In this document: piece after piece, positions 1-7,584 of the stretch
Position numbering within the stretch: the stretch's first letter is position 1
Layout of the letters: each line of letters starts with the position of its first letter
Origin: Nitrospirota bacterium
Lineage (GTDB): Bacteria; Nitrospirota; UBA9217
NCBI GenBank assembly: GCA_013334545.1
Contig: JAAXXJ010000018.1
Location: 1 to 20,957, forward strand
Length of the DNA stretch: 20,957 bases
Direction of reading: 5' to 3'
Made by a program: the position numbers and the translations under genes
The notes under the pieces: generated by a model
The model's database searches: none
What the model saw: only the letters and a program-made list of their open reading frames with translations
Told to the model about the DNA's origin: nothing

Positions 1-696
1 ACGCGGCCGCTTCTCGACCCCGCTCCCGGCGGGGGCGACCGGCTTTCGCAGCTGTTGAAAACGAGAACGGCTCATTACGATTCCTTCGACCGGCGGTTGG
101 ATGTTTCCAGCGACGATCTGGAGACGAAGAGCGTCCGCGTGGGCGATCACATCAGGATCACGTTCGACGTGCCGACCTCGCTCGGGGTCACCGAGGTGGA
201 TTGGGTCCTGGCCGGGCCCTCCGGAGCGCTGCTCGAGCGGGAGCTGGTCGCCCGCATGAACAGCCAAGGGCTCTCTGCGGCAGTGCTGGAATCCGATGCC
301 CTGAGGAAGATCCTGACCCCGGAGCCTACCTTTGGCAGCAACGAACGGGATCATTTCTACCTTCAGATGGCACAGCTCGGAGCAATGCTGACCCGCCAGG
401 GCATCCCGGTCATTTTCGACGCAACTGCCAACCGGCGCGCATACCGTGATCATGCCCGCTCCTTGATACCCCGTTTCGTCGAGGTCTTCGTCAACTGCAC
501 CTTGGACATTTGCAGGGAACGGGACCCCAAAGGCCTCTATGCAGCTGCTGCGCGGGGTGCTGCCTCGAACGTACCTGGCATGCAGGCAGTGTATGAACCT
601 CCGCTGGCACCTGAAGTGACCGTGGACTGCCGCGAGACCCCTCCCATCAGCGCGGAAACGATCTTCACTCGGATCATGGCCCTTCACTACATATAA
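1..696 (+). CDS. APS-kinase-like P-loop protein, 5' partial, degenerate Walker A
   Basis: The frame is open from the first base, so the gene starts outside the window; a TTG at 55 is in frame but has no reason to be the start. Residues from about 70 to the end follow the adenylylsulfate kinase (CysC) plan: a P-loop position (GPSGALLER, bases 214-240), an ESDALRKIL segment matching the DGDxxRxxL motif, VIFDATANRRAYRD, then VEVFVNCTLDICRERDPKGL and a closing YEPPLAPEVTVDC. The first ~40 residues (RPLL, a Leu-rich stretch, RTAHYDS, LDVSSDDLE) resemble the C-terminal end of shikimate kinase, so this may be the tail of a two-domain protein; that part is inference. Compared with CysC, exactly Gly-Lys-Ser is missing from the P-loop while spacing on both sides is kept, so ATP-dependent kinase activity is doubtful. 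No obvious sulfate-assimilation genes lie nearby. Confidence 0.7.
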   Translation, partial: TRPLLDPAPGGGDRLSQLLKTRTAHYDSFDRRLDVSSDDLETKSVRVGDHIRITFDVPTSLGVTEVDWVLAGPSGALLERELVARMNSQGLSAAVLESDALRKILTPEPTFGSNERDHFYLQMAQLGAMLTRQGIPVIFDATANRRAYRDHARSLIPRFVEVFVNCTLDICRERDPKGLYAAAARGAASNVPGMQAVYEPPLAPEVTVDCRETPPISAETIFTRIMALHYI

Positions 697-728
697 ACAG
701 ATTTTTCCATCCTATTAACGAAACTCAT

Positions 729-757
729 TTGACCGTTCTACACCCTTCCGATACAAT
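729..757 (+). promoter_or_regulatory. sigma-70 promoter of the gene at 769
   Basis: TTGACC at 729-734 and TACAAT at 752-757 are separated by 17 bp. Transcription would start near 764, about five bases before the ATG at 769, leaving no room for a ribosome binding site. Confidence 0.7.
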
Positions 758-768
758 GTTCTGCAATT

Positions 769-1215
769 ATGGGTAAAAAAGTGACCTACGAGCGGTGGAT
801 TAACCTGTTTCTTCCTGATGGTTGGAATGAGCGAGAAGAAATGGGTTTCGTGCTGTTGGAAAAAGAGAACTGGCCGGGCATGGTCCAACTGACCTTCATC
901 GAGCGGGAGGAGGTCAAGACGCCTCCTTCCGAGGCGGCAAAGATCTATCTGGAGGACACCCTGGAGGAGCGTGACGTGCCCTTTCCCCGGGAGGCTGTCC
1001 GCACGGAGAACCGAGCAGATGCCGGTGTTGCGGTCATCGACTACACCGACACGATCAGCAAGGACCCCGCCCATTGGCGCATTTGGTTCCTGGTTGACAA
1101 GACTCGCGCCATCATGGCCGCATATATCTGCGACCCAGCATATGATGGCCAGCAGATCGATGAGGCCTCACGGATCATCGCGGATCTGGAATTCATCCCG
1201 AGCACGAACGATTAG
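769..1215 (+). CDS. hypothetical protein, possibly DUF3805/PsbP-like
   Basis: A 148-residue soluble protein with no signal peptide or membrane segment. It begins with a WINLFLPDGW segment and alternates short predicted strands (VQLTFIEREE, AVIDYTD, WRIWFLVD, IMAAYICDP) with an amphipathic helix near the end (IDEASRIIADLEFI). This resembles small PsbP/DcrB-fold proteins such as DUF3805, but the match is by overall pattern only and no catalytic residues are apparent. The ATG at 769 is chosen because the N-terminal PDGW segment is part of the fold pattern; a second ATG at 841 has a purine-rich stretch before it but would remove that segment. No Shine-Dalgarno sequence precedes 769, and the promoter nearly touches the start codon. 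It is a single-gene unit between its own promoter and terminator. Confidence 0.75.
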   Translation: MGKKVTYERWINLFLPDGWNEREEMGFVLLEKENWPGMVQLTFIEREEVKTPPSEAAKIYLEDTLEERDVPFPREAVRTENRADAGVAVIDYTDTISKDPAHWRIWFLVDKTRAIMAAYICDPAYDGQQIDEASRIIADLEFIPSTND

Positions 1216-1242
1216 CACCACACACCAGAAAAAACAACAAAA

Positions 1243-1270
1243 GGGGGAAGGAGCGCTGGCTCCTTCCCCC
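1243..1270. terminator. strong intrinsic terminator between convergent genes
   Basis: A perfect 12-bp stem (1243-1254 with 1259-1270, GGGGGAAGGAGC) closes a GCTG loop. It is followed by a pyrimidine-rich tract (CTTTCTT) on the plus strand, and A-rich sequence on the other side serves as U-tract for the minus strand. It lies between the gene ending at 1215 and the sigma factor gene ending at 1299, so it probably works in both directions. Confidence 0.85.
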
Positions 1271-1298
1271 CTTTCTTCAATTCTGCTCCTTTCGCGTT

Positions 1299-2660
1299 CT
1301 ACACGTATTCTTTCAATTGCCTGCTCCGTGCAGGATGACGGAGTTTTTTCAGCGCCTTAATCTCAATCTGGCGGATCCGTTCCCTCGTCAAATTGAAGTA
1401 CTTACCCACTTCTTCCAGCGTGTGCTCGCTGTTCACACCGATGCCGAACCGCATACGGATGATCTTCTCTTCCCGTTCAGTGAGCGAGGACAGCACCTGT
1501 TCGATGCGGTATGAGGCCTCGCTGTTCTCAAGGGTCTTGAACGGCGATGCGGCTTTTTCATCGATGATCACATCTTTCAGTTCCTTCTCCTCGGACAGGA
1601 TCGGCGTCTCCAACGACACCGGCTCCTGGATCGCACGAAGGATCTCGTTCACCCTCACGACGGACAGTCCCATGAGCTTTGCCACTTCCTCTGAAGACGG
1701 CTCACGCCCTTTCTCCCGCATGAACTTTGCGTAGATACGACTAATTCGCGTGCTTTCCTCGATGAGATGTACCGGGAGGCGGATGGTCCTTGCCTGGTCG
1801 AGGATCGCACGGGTGATGCGCTGCCTGATCCACCACGTAGAATAGGTGCTGAACTTGGTGCCCTTCCCCGACTCGTACCGGTCGGCGGCCTTCATCAGAC
1901 CGATGTTACCCTCCTGGACCAGGTCCAGCAGCGTCAATCCACGGTTCACGTATTTTTTCGCGATCGACACGACCAGTCTCAGGTTCGCCGTGATAAGCTC
2001 GTCCTTCGCGACCTTTACCCTTTCCTCTTCTTTCTCGATTCGTCCGACCAGGTCCTTCAGGACCTGCTCATCAAAACCGAGCTTCAGGGCCTCAGCACAG
2101 TTTCCACGCTCGCATTGCTTTCCCAGGAACAGGATGCGCTTGATGATCTTTTCCACCTCCCGGAATGATAAGCTCATCTCGCGCATTGTCGCGTTGACAC
2201 GTTCGAGATCATTCCGTGCAAGCTGCCGCTTCAGCCTACTGTAGAGACGCATGAACTCCGCCTCGTAGCTATCGCTCCACTCGCCGGGGAAACGCAGGAC
2301 ATCCTGGGCCTTCACCAGGCCCTGCTTGATGTTCTGGCCCAGTGCCAGGATGCGCGGTATGGCCAGCGGAGAACTGAACGCAATCTCCTTGAGTGCGGCC
2401 TTCCCTCCCTCCAGCATCCGAACGAAATGCTGTTCCTCGTCGATCTTGAGCATGGGATATTTTCCCACCGACTTCAGATAGGTATCGACAAGGTCTGCAC
2501 CGCCCACTTCTTCAACTGCCTCCTGGATCTCGGCTATTGCGGGCTCCTCGACCTCATCTTCCTCGATCAGTTCGTCGGCCATGTCCTCGACCAGCCCTTC
2601 AGGGATACCCTCAGGGTATGCGTTACTGCTCTTTTCTTCTGTTATCGATGTCTTGGTCAT
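1299..2660 (-). CDS. rpoD: RNA polymerase sigma factor, RpoD/sigma-70 family
   Basis: A 453-residue sigma factor that directs core RNA polymerase to promoters. An acidic N-terminus is followed by region 1.2 (DLVDTYLKSVGKYPML), a ~120-residue non-conserved region as in RpoD, region 2 (ANLRLVVSIAKKYVNRG, DLVQEGNIGLMKAADRYE, KFSTYSTWWIRQRITRAI), region 3, and region 4.2 (TLEEVGKYFNLTRERIRQIE, ending LRHPARSRQL). The Tyr, Trp-Trp, Gln and Thr of region 2.4 and the Arg-Glu...Arg-Gln of region 4.2 that contact -10 and -35 elements are all present, agreeing with the TTGACA/TATAAT-like promoters in this window. It lacks a full region 1.1 and is shorter than most housekeeping RpoD proteins, so a group-2 paralogue is possible. 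The ATG at 2660 is preferred to a GTG at 2678 because AGAAAGG lies 8 bp upstream of it and the GTG would sit next to the predicted transcription start. Confidence 0.93.
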   Translation of the reverse strand: MTKTSITEEKSSNAYPEGIPEGLVEDMADELIEEDEVEEPAIAEIQEAVEEVGGADLVDTYLKSVGKYPMLKIDEEQHFVRMLEGGKAALKEIAFSSPLAIPRILALGQNIKQGLVKAQDVLRFPGEWSDSYEAEFMRLYSRLKRQLARNDLERVNATMREMSLSFREVEKIIKRILFLGKQCERGNCAEALKLGFDEQVLKDLVGRIEKEEERVKVAKDELITANLRLVVSIAKKYVNRGLTLLDLVQEGNIGLMKAADRYESGKGTKFSTYSTWWIRQRITRAILDQARTIRLPVHLIEESTRISRIYAKFMREKGREPSSEEVAKLMGLSVVRVNEILRAIQEPVSLETPILSEEKELKDVIIDEKAASPFKTLENSEASYRIEQVLSSLTEREEKIIRMRFGIGVNSEHTLEEVGKYFNLTRERIRQIEIKALKKLRHPARSRQLKEYV

Positions 2661-2689
2661 GGTAAATGCCTTTCTCACTCTTTTGTTTA

Positions 2690-2717
2690 ATTATAGCAAA
2701 AACGTCAAATGCGTCAA
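2690..2717 (-). promoter_or_regulatory. near-consensus sigma-70 promoter of the sigma factor gene
   Basis: Reading the minus strand, TTGACG (2717-2712), a 16-bp spacer and a perfect TATAAT (2695-2690). The predicted start near 2683 gives a leader of about 23 nt to the ATG at 2660. A second TTGACG (2708-2703) lies in the spacer as a direct repeat. Confidence 0.8.
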
Positions 2718-2720
2718 ACA

Positions 2721-3073
2721 ATTAATTCCCTATCCTCTCGCATGAATTATGCAGATTGATAATCCAAACTCTCCTTTTTTGAGACACCCAAAAACATAGC
2801 CGGTTGATTTAAATGGGACTTATTCTATCCTTAATAGAATGCGCTTGCAAGCCCTTTTTTGGTCTGCTCATACTCATCGCCATGCACAATCTTCCGTCAT
2901 CACCTGACCGGTTGCTCGTCTACCTTTTCGGTGCAAGCGGGTTAGCGGGAATTGCGCTGGGCACGGCCTCAAAGGTACCTTCCACAGCATGCTTGGTGTA
3001 ATGATCATATCCCTGAGGCTGTAACCTGGCTATCGGTTCTTCGTTATGATGAAATCGTACTGAGGCAAGACCG
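2721..3073. other. intergenic stretch without a supportable gene
   Basis: About 350 bp between the sigma factor promoter and the DUF1232 remnant. A plus-strand reading frame at 2813-3001 would give a 62-residue hydrophobic peptide, but it has no ribosome binding site and no recognisable family. Two dyads are visible: a hairpin with 7-bp arms ATTCTAT/ATAGAAT (2822-2828 with 2834-2840), and the perfect palindrome GCTTGCAAGC at 2843-2852. Neither is followed by a T-tract. Confidence 0.5.
2843..2852. repeat. 10-bp palindrome sharing CTTGCAAG with the HTH gene promoter
   Basis: GCTTGCAAGC is a perfect palindrome. Its inner 8 bp recur at 11108-11115 between the -35 and -10 elements of the small HTH regulator. 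It could be an operator, but chance is not excluded. Confidence 0.3.
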
Positions 3074-3650
3074 ATGAACATCATCGAGAAAGGCAGGCAG
3101 GGGATCAGGAAGATACTGAGAAGAATATCTTGCGCTTCTGCTCTTACTGAAGGACCGCAAAGGGTATTGGCATGCATAGCTCGCCATCCTGCTTTCGTTG
3201 GCGTACATCGCCTCTCAGATCGGCCTGATCCCTGACGGGGTGATGTTCTTCGGGCAGATCGATGGCCTGATCGTCGTCGGATTCAGCTATGCTCTGCGAA
3301 AGACTACCGTCGATCCCGTCGTGCTTGAGGAATGCCGCGAACAGCACGGGCGCTTCTATCCGAGCGGGGGGGCGAATCGTATGAAATTCTCCGCGGCTTT
3401 CTCGGCGATCTGGGTATTCTTGTTGACCGCCCTGGTCGTCTATCTTTTGAAAAAGACCCGCATCACAGCACCCTCCAGCTCTACCCCCTGCTTCTCCGAT
3501 CAGCTGCCGCTCACCGGACCACGATCCTCGACCTTCCGGGCATCCCGGCAACGGTCTACCTCAGCCCCCTGCTGCCCGGCTTCACCGGAGCGCTTCCGGC
3601 CTTGCACATCGGGCAGGACTCAACAGCATAGCTTGGCACGTCAAGGGTGA
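3074..3650 (+). pseudogene. DUF1232 (YkvA-like) membrane protein, frameshift plus nonsense
   Basis: Three reading-frame pieces join into one DUF1232 protein. It starts at ATG 3074 (GAGG 8 bp upstream) with MNIIEKGRQGIRKIL. The frame shifts by one base near 3119 and continues as EEYLALLLLLKDRKGYWHA. A TAG at 3177-3179 falls where the family has a conserved Lys (typical pattern WYAKLLA). The same frame then gives LAILLSLAYIASQIGLIPD, the family hallmark (SPIDLIPD in intact members), followed by FFGQIDGLIVVGFSYALRK, an ECRE segment and a C-terminal membrane helix (SAIWVFLLTALVVYLL, about 3411-3458). The frame runs on to 3650 and overlaps the 3' end of pyrE on the other strand, so the original stop has probably been lost too. 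DUF1232 proteins are small membrane proteins of unclear function. Confidence 0.75.
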
Positions 3651-4131
3651 CCAGCGATCGGTAGGGCACGCCGAGGTCAGCTTTTCCTCCTGAGCGGTCC
3701 ACGAGGCAGGCAGCGGCGATGACCGTGCCACCTGCCTTCTTCACGACCTCGATGGTCTCCCGCGTCGATTTCCCCGTCGTGATCACGTCCTCGACAACGA
3801 GCACCCGCTCGCCGGGTTTTATGGTGAATCCCCGGCGGAGCGTGAGTTCCCCGTTCACCCGCTCAGCGAACAGCGCTCGGACTCCAAGAGCTCTGGCGGT
3901 CTCGTGCGAAACGAAGACGCCGCCCAATGCCGGAGCGATGACCGCCTCGATCCTTTGGTCCTTGAAGTGCGCTGCCAGCTCAGCGCATAGTTTCGTTGCG
4001 ATGTCCGGCTGCTGCAATACCAGCGCAGACTGCAGATACCGGTCGCTATGCAGTCCCGAAGAAAGCAGAAAATGCCCGGAAAGCAGCGCCCCGGTCCTCC
4101 GATAGATGTCAAGCACCTCTTCCTGATTCAC
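3556..4131 (-). CDS. pyrE: orotate phosphoribosyltransferase
   Basis: A 191-residue cytosolic enzyme that joins orotate to PRPP to form OMP, the fifth step of UMP synthesis. The PRPP-binding loop RVLVVEDVITTGKST is intact, as are FLLSSGLHSDRYLQ near the N-terminus and the flexible-loop region after ALGVRALFAER. The C-terminus carries ESCPMCKAGSAPVKPGSRG, a two-cysteine tail seen in the Thermus-like PyrE subfamily rather than the E. coli type. The start is taken as the GTG at 4131 because AGGAGG lies 7 bp before it; a GTG at 4149 would put that site inside the coding sequence. It lies 45 bp downstream of pyrF on the same strand, so the pair is probably cotranscribed. It converges with the DUF1232 remnant. 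Confidence 0.95.
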   Translation of the reverse strand: MNQEEVLDIYRRTGALLSGHFLLSSGLHSDRYLQSALVLQQPDIATKLCAELAAHFKDQRIEAVIAPALGGVFVSHETARALGVRALFAERVNGELTLRRGFTIKPGERVLVVEDVITTGKSTRETIEVVKKAGGTVIAAACLVDRSGGKADLGVPYRSLVTLDVPSYAVESCPMCKAGSAPVKPGSRGLR

Positions 4132-4176
4132 GATGGGACCCTCCTGCACGTTTTATCGCGTGCCTATCGCTTCAGC

Positions 4177-4914
4177 TCAGCAAGCATGCTGCTCGATTTC
4201 CCCGACGATCTTTTCGACAGCCGCCTGTCTATCAGCAGCCTTGAGCACCGGCCTCCCGATGACGATGTAATCAGCACCGCATGATGTCGCCTCTCCCGGC
4301 GTCATGACCCGCTTCTGATCGTCCTTCCCGGCCCATGTGGGTCGCACTCCGGGCGTAAGGATCACAAAGCTCCCGCGTACGGATTTCCGCAGCATCTTGA
4401 TCTCCTGGGGGGATGCAACTACGCCGCTCATGCCTGCCCGCTGTGCGAGCTTCGCCAGGTGCGACACCTCCCTGCGGAGCGATCGGTTGATCTTGAGGTC
4501 CCGACGGAGAGCCAGATCGTCCATGCTTGTCAAAATAGTGACCGCAAGCACCAGCGGCCGCTGCAGGCCCTGCTTATCAGCTGTTTCGCGCGCTGCCCCG
4601 GCCGCAGCCTTCATCATGTCCATCCCACCCAAGGCATGAACATTGAAGATGCTGACGCCGAGCTTGACCGCCTCAGCTGACGCCGTTGCAACCGTATTGG
4701 GGATGTCGTGATATTTAAGGTCCAGGAAAACCCGGACGCCCTTCTCAATGATCCGGCGTACGATGTCCGGCCCATAGGCCGTGAAAAGCTGGTGGCCGAC
4801 CTTGAACATGCCGACAACGCCACGCAGCTCTTCCACAAGCGCCAGCGCCTCACGATCGCTCTCAAGGTCCAAGGCGATGATGAGACGGTCTTTTGGTGCT
4901 ATCGAAATAGTCAT
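4177..4914 (-). CDS. pyrF: orotidine-5'-phosphate decarboxylase
   Basis: A 245-residue (beta/alpha)8-barrel enzyme that decarboxylates OMP to UMP, the last step of de novo pyrimidine synthesis. IIALDL near residue 14 is the first substrate-binding Asp. The catalytic Asp-x-Lys-x-x-Asp lies in FLDLKYHDIPNT (D65, K67, D70), and VHALGG, LTPGVRP and the phosphate-gripping DYIVIGRPVLKAAD follow in normal order. Length is typical. The ATG at 4914 has no clear ribosome binding site, but the protein aligns from there. The gene is 110 bp downstream of the DUF3786 gene and directly precedes pyrE, so the last two steps of UMP synthesis are encoded together. Confidence 0.95.
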   Translation of the reverse strand: MTISIAPKDRLIIALDLESDREALALVEELRGVVGMFKVGHQLFTAYGPDIVRRIIEKGVRVFLDLKYHDIPNTVATASAEAVKLGVSIFNVHALGGMDMMKAAAGAARETADKQGLQRPLVLAVTILTSMDDLALRRDLKINRSLRREVSHLAKLAQRAGMSGVVASPQEIKMLRKSVRGSFVILTPGVRPTWAGKDDQKRVMTPGEATSCGADYIVIGRPVLKAADRQAAVEKIVGEIEQHAC

Positions 4915-5024
4915 GGGTTTGGAATAAAGCCGCTAAAGAGAAGAGGATGTGGCCATAACGACCGTGCAGGAACAGTGCAGTACATTCGTTCGGACCTGCC
5001 GTCTTCCCGGAACATCCGGTGCGA

Positions 5025-5597
5025 TCAATAGATCCTGAGCAGGCTGAGAAGCCGGTCTTTGAACAGTTCGGCCAGGAGTTGAAGTTTCTCCCCGCGAAGA
5101 AACTGATCGGCATTGTTCGAAAACAGCACCCAGACCTCCGGAGGGAATTCCTTATCCTCCCGGGACATTTCAACATGAAGCGTAACCTTTGGGAGTGCAC
5201 GCACCGTGATCGCTAGATCGCTCCCGATAATGCTCGGCGACAGGAACCCGTCGAAGAGCGGCAGCAAGGTATTGGCTCGGCCAATGATCTCCGAGACATG
5301 CTGCATGAGAGGAAGCTCCACCCGCTTGTGAAAGTCCGTTACGGAAAGATCAGTGAGCTCCTTCAGCGCGCGCCAGGGCAATTCTATACATTCGTTCCCG
5401 GTCGATGACAGATAATCGAGGATGACCGCCTCATGGGTATCAGGTGCTTTTTGTCCGCGGAGGGTGATGCCGGTGCGGTTAATGACATACTCCTGTCCGA
5501 GCATGGCGAGGAGAAGTGCGTCATCCACATCGTTGTACAGGGCATTGATGCGTTCAGCGAGTGCGGGAAATGAGATATGCTCCAGCGCCTTCTTCAT
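5025..5597 (-). CDS. DUF3786 family protein
   Basis: A 190-residue soluble protein. The second half carries the pattern I recall for DUF3786: ALPKVTLHVEMSRED, then KEFPPEVWVLFSNNADQFL and a closing Leu-rich helix. The first half has ILDYLSSTGNECIELPWRAL. The function of DUF3786 is not known; members occur mostly in anaerobic Deltaproteobacteria, Nitrospirota and related bacteria. No cysteine cluster or membrane segment is visible here. It starts 37 bp after the DUF4388 gene ends and is followed by pyrF, so it may share their transcript. Confidence 0.7.
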   Translation of the reverse strand: MKKALEHISFPALAERINALYNDVDDALLLAMLGQEYVINRTGITLRGQKAPDTHEAVILDYLSSTGNECIELPWRALKELTDLSVTDFHKRVELPLMQHVSEIIGRANTLLPLFDGFLSPSIIGSDLAITVRALPKVTLHVEMSREDKEFPPEVWVLFSNNADQFLRGEKLQLLAELFKDRLLSLLRIY

Positions 5598-5634
5598 CGT
5601 CGTGGGCCCGATGCAGGTGCATCGGCGCGGTGCT

Positions 5635-6120
5635 TCATTTCCCCTGTTTCATCTGATCGATGACTTCCCGGAGCAACTCTTCCATGTTAATCTGGAGCGG
5701 AATAACCTCGGCGGGCATGCGCTCTTCGAAGTGATAGGACCCCTCGGTCATCAGGAACAGATGATGGATGATCCTCCGCACCTGAAGCTTCAACCCGCTG
5801 AAGAGGTCCTTTGGCGTGACAAAGCTGTTCTCAACAAAGATCGCACCGATCTTCTTAAGCCCGACACTCTTCTGGTGAAGGGAGAGCGCCTGTTCAAGCT
5901 GGCTCCTGGTGATCTTCCCAGCCTCGACCATAACCTCGCCCAGACGATCCCGTTCGTCCTTCGAGGTGGCGAAGATGATCTGGCCATTTTTCACATGGAT
6001 GGACCGCTCGGCACTGCCGGACCCGCAGGTCAGCGTTCCCGTCGCCTTTTGCTGGTGCAGGACAGCAAGAACGTCCGAGAATGGTGTTTCGATCAGATTG
6101 CCCGAGAGTGATAGCGCCAT
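5635..6120 (-). CDS. DUF4388 domain protein
   Basis: A 161-residue protein with the DUF4388 pattern: ALSLSGNLIETPFSDVLAVL, then QKATGTLTCGSG, IHVKNGQIIFATS, RLGEVMVEAGKITRSQLEQA and, near the end, a HHLFLMTEGSYHFEE segment. DUF4388 domains occur in signalling and gliding-motility proteins, often attached to receiver or other regulatory domains, and are thought to mediate protein contacts; here the domain stands alone. The start is uncertain: the ATG at 6120 fits the domain boundary, while a GTG at 6162 would add 14 residues and has GGGAG too close to it. It lies between the outer-membrane protein gene and the DUF3786 gene on one strand. Confidence 0.75.
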   Translation of the reverse strand: MALSLSGNLIETPFSDVLAVLHQQKATGTLTCGSGSAERSIHVKNGQIIFATSKDERDRLGEVMVEAGKITRSQLEQALSLHQKSVGLKKIGAIFVENSFVTPKDLFSGLKLQVRRIIHHLFLMTEGSYHFEERMPAEVIPLQINMEELLREVIDQMKQGK

Positions 6121-6217
6121 AGGATCCACTAACGAGAGCGATGCCCAATGATGAGTGGTCACTCCCGAGCGTGCAGGGGAGGACCAGATACGGGACAGCA
6201 GATCTAACGGGAGAAGA

Positions 6218-6865
6218 TCAATATTCGAACCGGATGCCGATCCCCCCTAGTGTATGGCTGCCGGTCTTCAACTCGGCGTAGAACATGGTCTTCTGCGCCA
6301 CTCTCCACTCCGCGCCGCCGAACACATAATAGTACGTCTCATTCTTCGGGAAATAGGACCCATAGAGAGCCGACAGTTGGAGTCCACCGTATGGCGTGAC
6401 CTTATAACCCCGTTCAGTGAGCGGGTACGATCTACTGAAGATCGTCGAGAACGTGACCTCGCTGATGTTATTGCCGCTGATGACGTCGGTAGTGAATCCC
6501 AGGTCGACGGCCATGTCCACGGGAACCCCTTCGGTCTGTTTGACGAGCTGGTACTTGACGTCAGCTCCACCCATGAACCCAACTTTGTTGTCAGGTCCGA
6601 CATCAGCGGTCGTGGCGCCGAACATGACGCCGACCTCCGCGAGACCGCCCAGGCCGAAGCGGAACGCGGGATAGAAGCTTCGGTAATTCTCTCCGAGCGT
6701 GAAATGCACCCCTGCCTGTGTAAGTCCTGCATCGAGACTTTCGGCGGTCGTGAACACGTTCTGGGTCAGCGTCTCGAAGCTGTCAGCGCGCGCCATGCCG
6801 GCTGCCAGCACCAGCAGAACGAACAACCCCAGCGTCATGATACGCAGCATACGCCCTTCCTTCAT
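6218..6865 (-). CDS. predicted outer-membrane beta-barrel protein
   Basis: A 215-residue exported protein. The N-terminus is a signal peptide (basic start, hydrophobic LGLFVLLVLAAG, cleavage probably after ARA near residue 27). The mature part alternates glycine-rich amphipathic strands (FRFGLGGLAEVGVMFG, KVGFMGGADVKYQLV, YKVTPYGGLQLSALYG, YYYVFGGAEWRVA) and ends in IRFEY, an aromatic-terminated strand typical of proteins inserted by the BAM complex. No specific family is recognised; it could be a small porin-like or structural barrel. The ATG at 6865 has GAGAGG 6 bp upstream. A second ATG at 6850 also has a possible site (GGAAGGG). It has its own strong promoter. Confidence 0.75.
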   Translation of the reverse strand: MKEGRMLRIMTLGLFVLLVLAAGMARADSFETLTQNVFTTAESLDAGLTQAGVHFTLGENYRSFYPAFRFGLGGLAEVGVMFGATTADVGPDNKVGFMGGADVKYQLVKQTEGVPVDMAVDLGFTTDVISGNNISEVTFSTIFSRSYPLTERGYKVTPYGGLQLSALYGSYFPKNETYYYVFGGAEWRVAQKTMFYAELKTGSHTLGGIGIRFEY

Positions 6866-6897
6866 TTATTACCTCTCAACACTTTTTTGCGAGTGGA

Positions 6898-6926
6898 ACT
6901 ATAGCACGGACCATCATGATTGACAA
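6898..6926 (-). promoter_or_regulatory. sigma-70 promoter of the outer-membrane protein gene
   Basis: On the minus strand TTGTCA (6926-6921), a 17-bp spacer and TATAGT (6903-6898). The predicted leader is about 26 nt and contains the GAGAGG ribosome binding site for the ATG at 6865. Confidence 0.75.
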
Positions 6927-7047
6927 GAGAAAAGATGGCGGGTTTCGCAGTGTTGACATGCCATCGACGTTATGCAGGGGGGAAGGGTGTTCGCAGTGCA
7001 GCAGGTAGTGCTGCGGACAGGGAAAGCCCTCGGCGTCAGACATCCGC

Positions 7048-7584
7048 TCATCCGCCCTTGTCGAGCTCGATGTTCCAGTAGAGATAATCTCGCCAGCTCA
7101 TGGGCGCGTTCCTGATACCGAGACGGAGTGTGACGACGGGCATCCATTTCGGCTTGGCTGGATGCCGGATCAGACGCATCCTGGCCTCCTGCGGGGTCCT
7201 ACCTCCCTTTCGGTTGTTACAGGTAAGACAGGCGGTAACGATGTTCTCCCACGTTGCCTGTCCTCCCTGCACTTGTGGGATAACGTGATCGAAGGTCAGG
7301 TCTTCCGCGGGATGCCGGTTGCCGCAGTACTGGCAGGTATATTTGTCCCGCTGGTAGATGTTGGCGCGGGAGAAACGGACCTCCCGGCTCGCGCGCTTGA
7401 TCTTGACCAGTTTAAGGAGACGGAGGATGGAGGGAAGCCGGAAGGTCACTGATACGCCCCTCACTTCGCGGTCGTAGAAGTCAATGACCTCTACTTTACC
7501 CTGCGTTAGGAGGGTGATGGCCCGCTGCCAGGAGATTATCTTGAGCGGTTCGAACGTTGAGTTCAGGAGAAGTGTCCGTTCCAT
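7048..7584 (-). CDS. HNH endonuclease family protein
   Basis: A 178-residue protein. After an N-terminal domain (LLLNSTFEPLKIISWQRA...) it has a zinc-ribbon HNH module: C84-x2-C87 (CQYCG), the D99-H100 of LTFDHVIPQVQGG, N114 in WENIVTAC, and C119-x2-C122-N-N. All metal and catalytic positions of the HNH fold are present, so nuclease activity is plausible. Proteins of this design are common as single genes in Deltaproteobacteria and other phyla and have no settled role; they are not tied to a mobile element here. AGGGAGG lies 11 bp before the ATG. It diverges from the helical-repeat gene at 7738. Confidence 0.88.
   Translation of the reverse strand: MERTLLLNSTFEPLKIISWQRAITLLTQGKVEVIDFYDREVRGVSVTFRLPSILRLLKLVKIKRASREVRFSRANIYQRDKYTCQYCGNRHPAEDLTFDHVIPQVQGGQATWENIVTACLTCNNRKGGRTPQEARMRLIRHPAKPKWMPVVTLRLGIRNAPMSWRDYLYWNIELDKGG

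Noticed and set aside
2813..3001. 62-residue hydrophobic reading frame on the plus strand
   Set aside because: No ribosome binding site, no recognisable family, and it lies in a decayed stretch; kept only as a remark in the intergenic entry.
5422..6111. 229-residue plus-strand frame across the DUF3786 and DUF4388 genes
   Set aside because: Antisense to two recognisable families; no motif or ribosome site.
6254..6904. 216-residue plus-strand frame opposite the outer-membrane protein
   Set aside because: The minus strand has a signal peptide, barrel strands, promoter and ribosome site; the plus frame has none.
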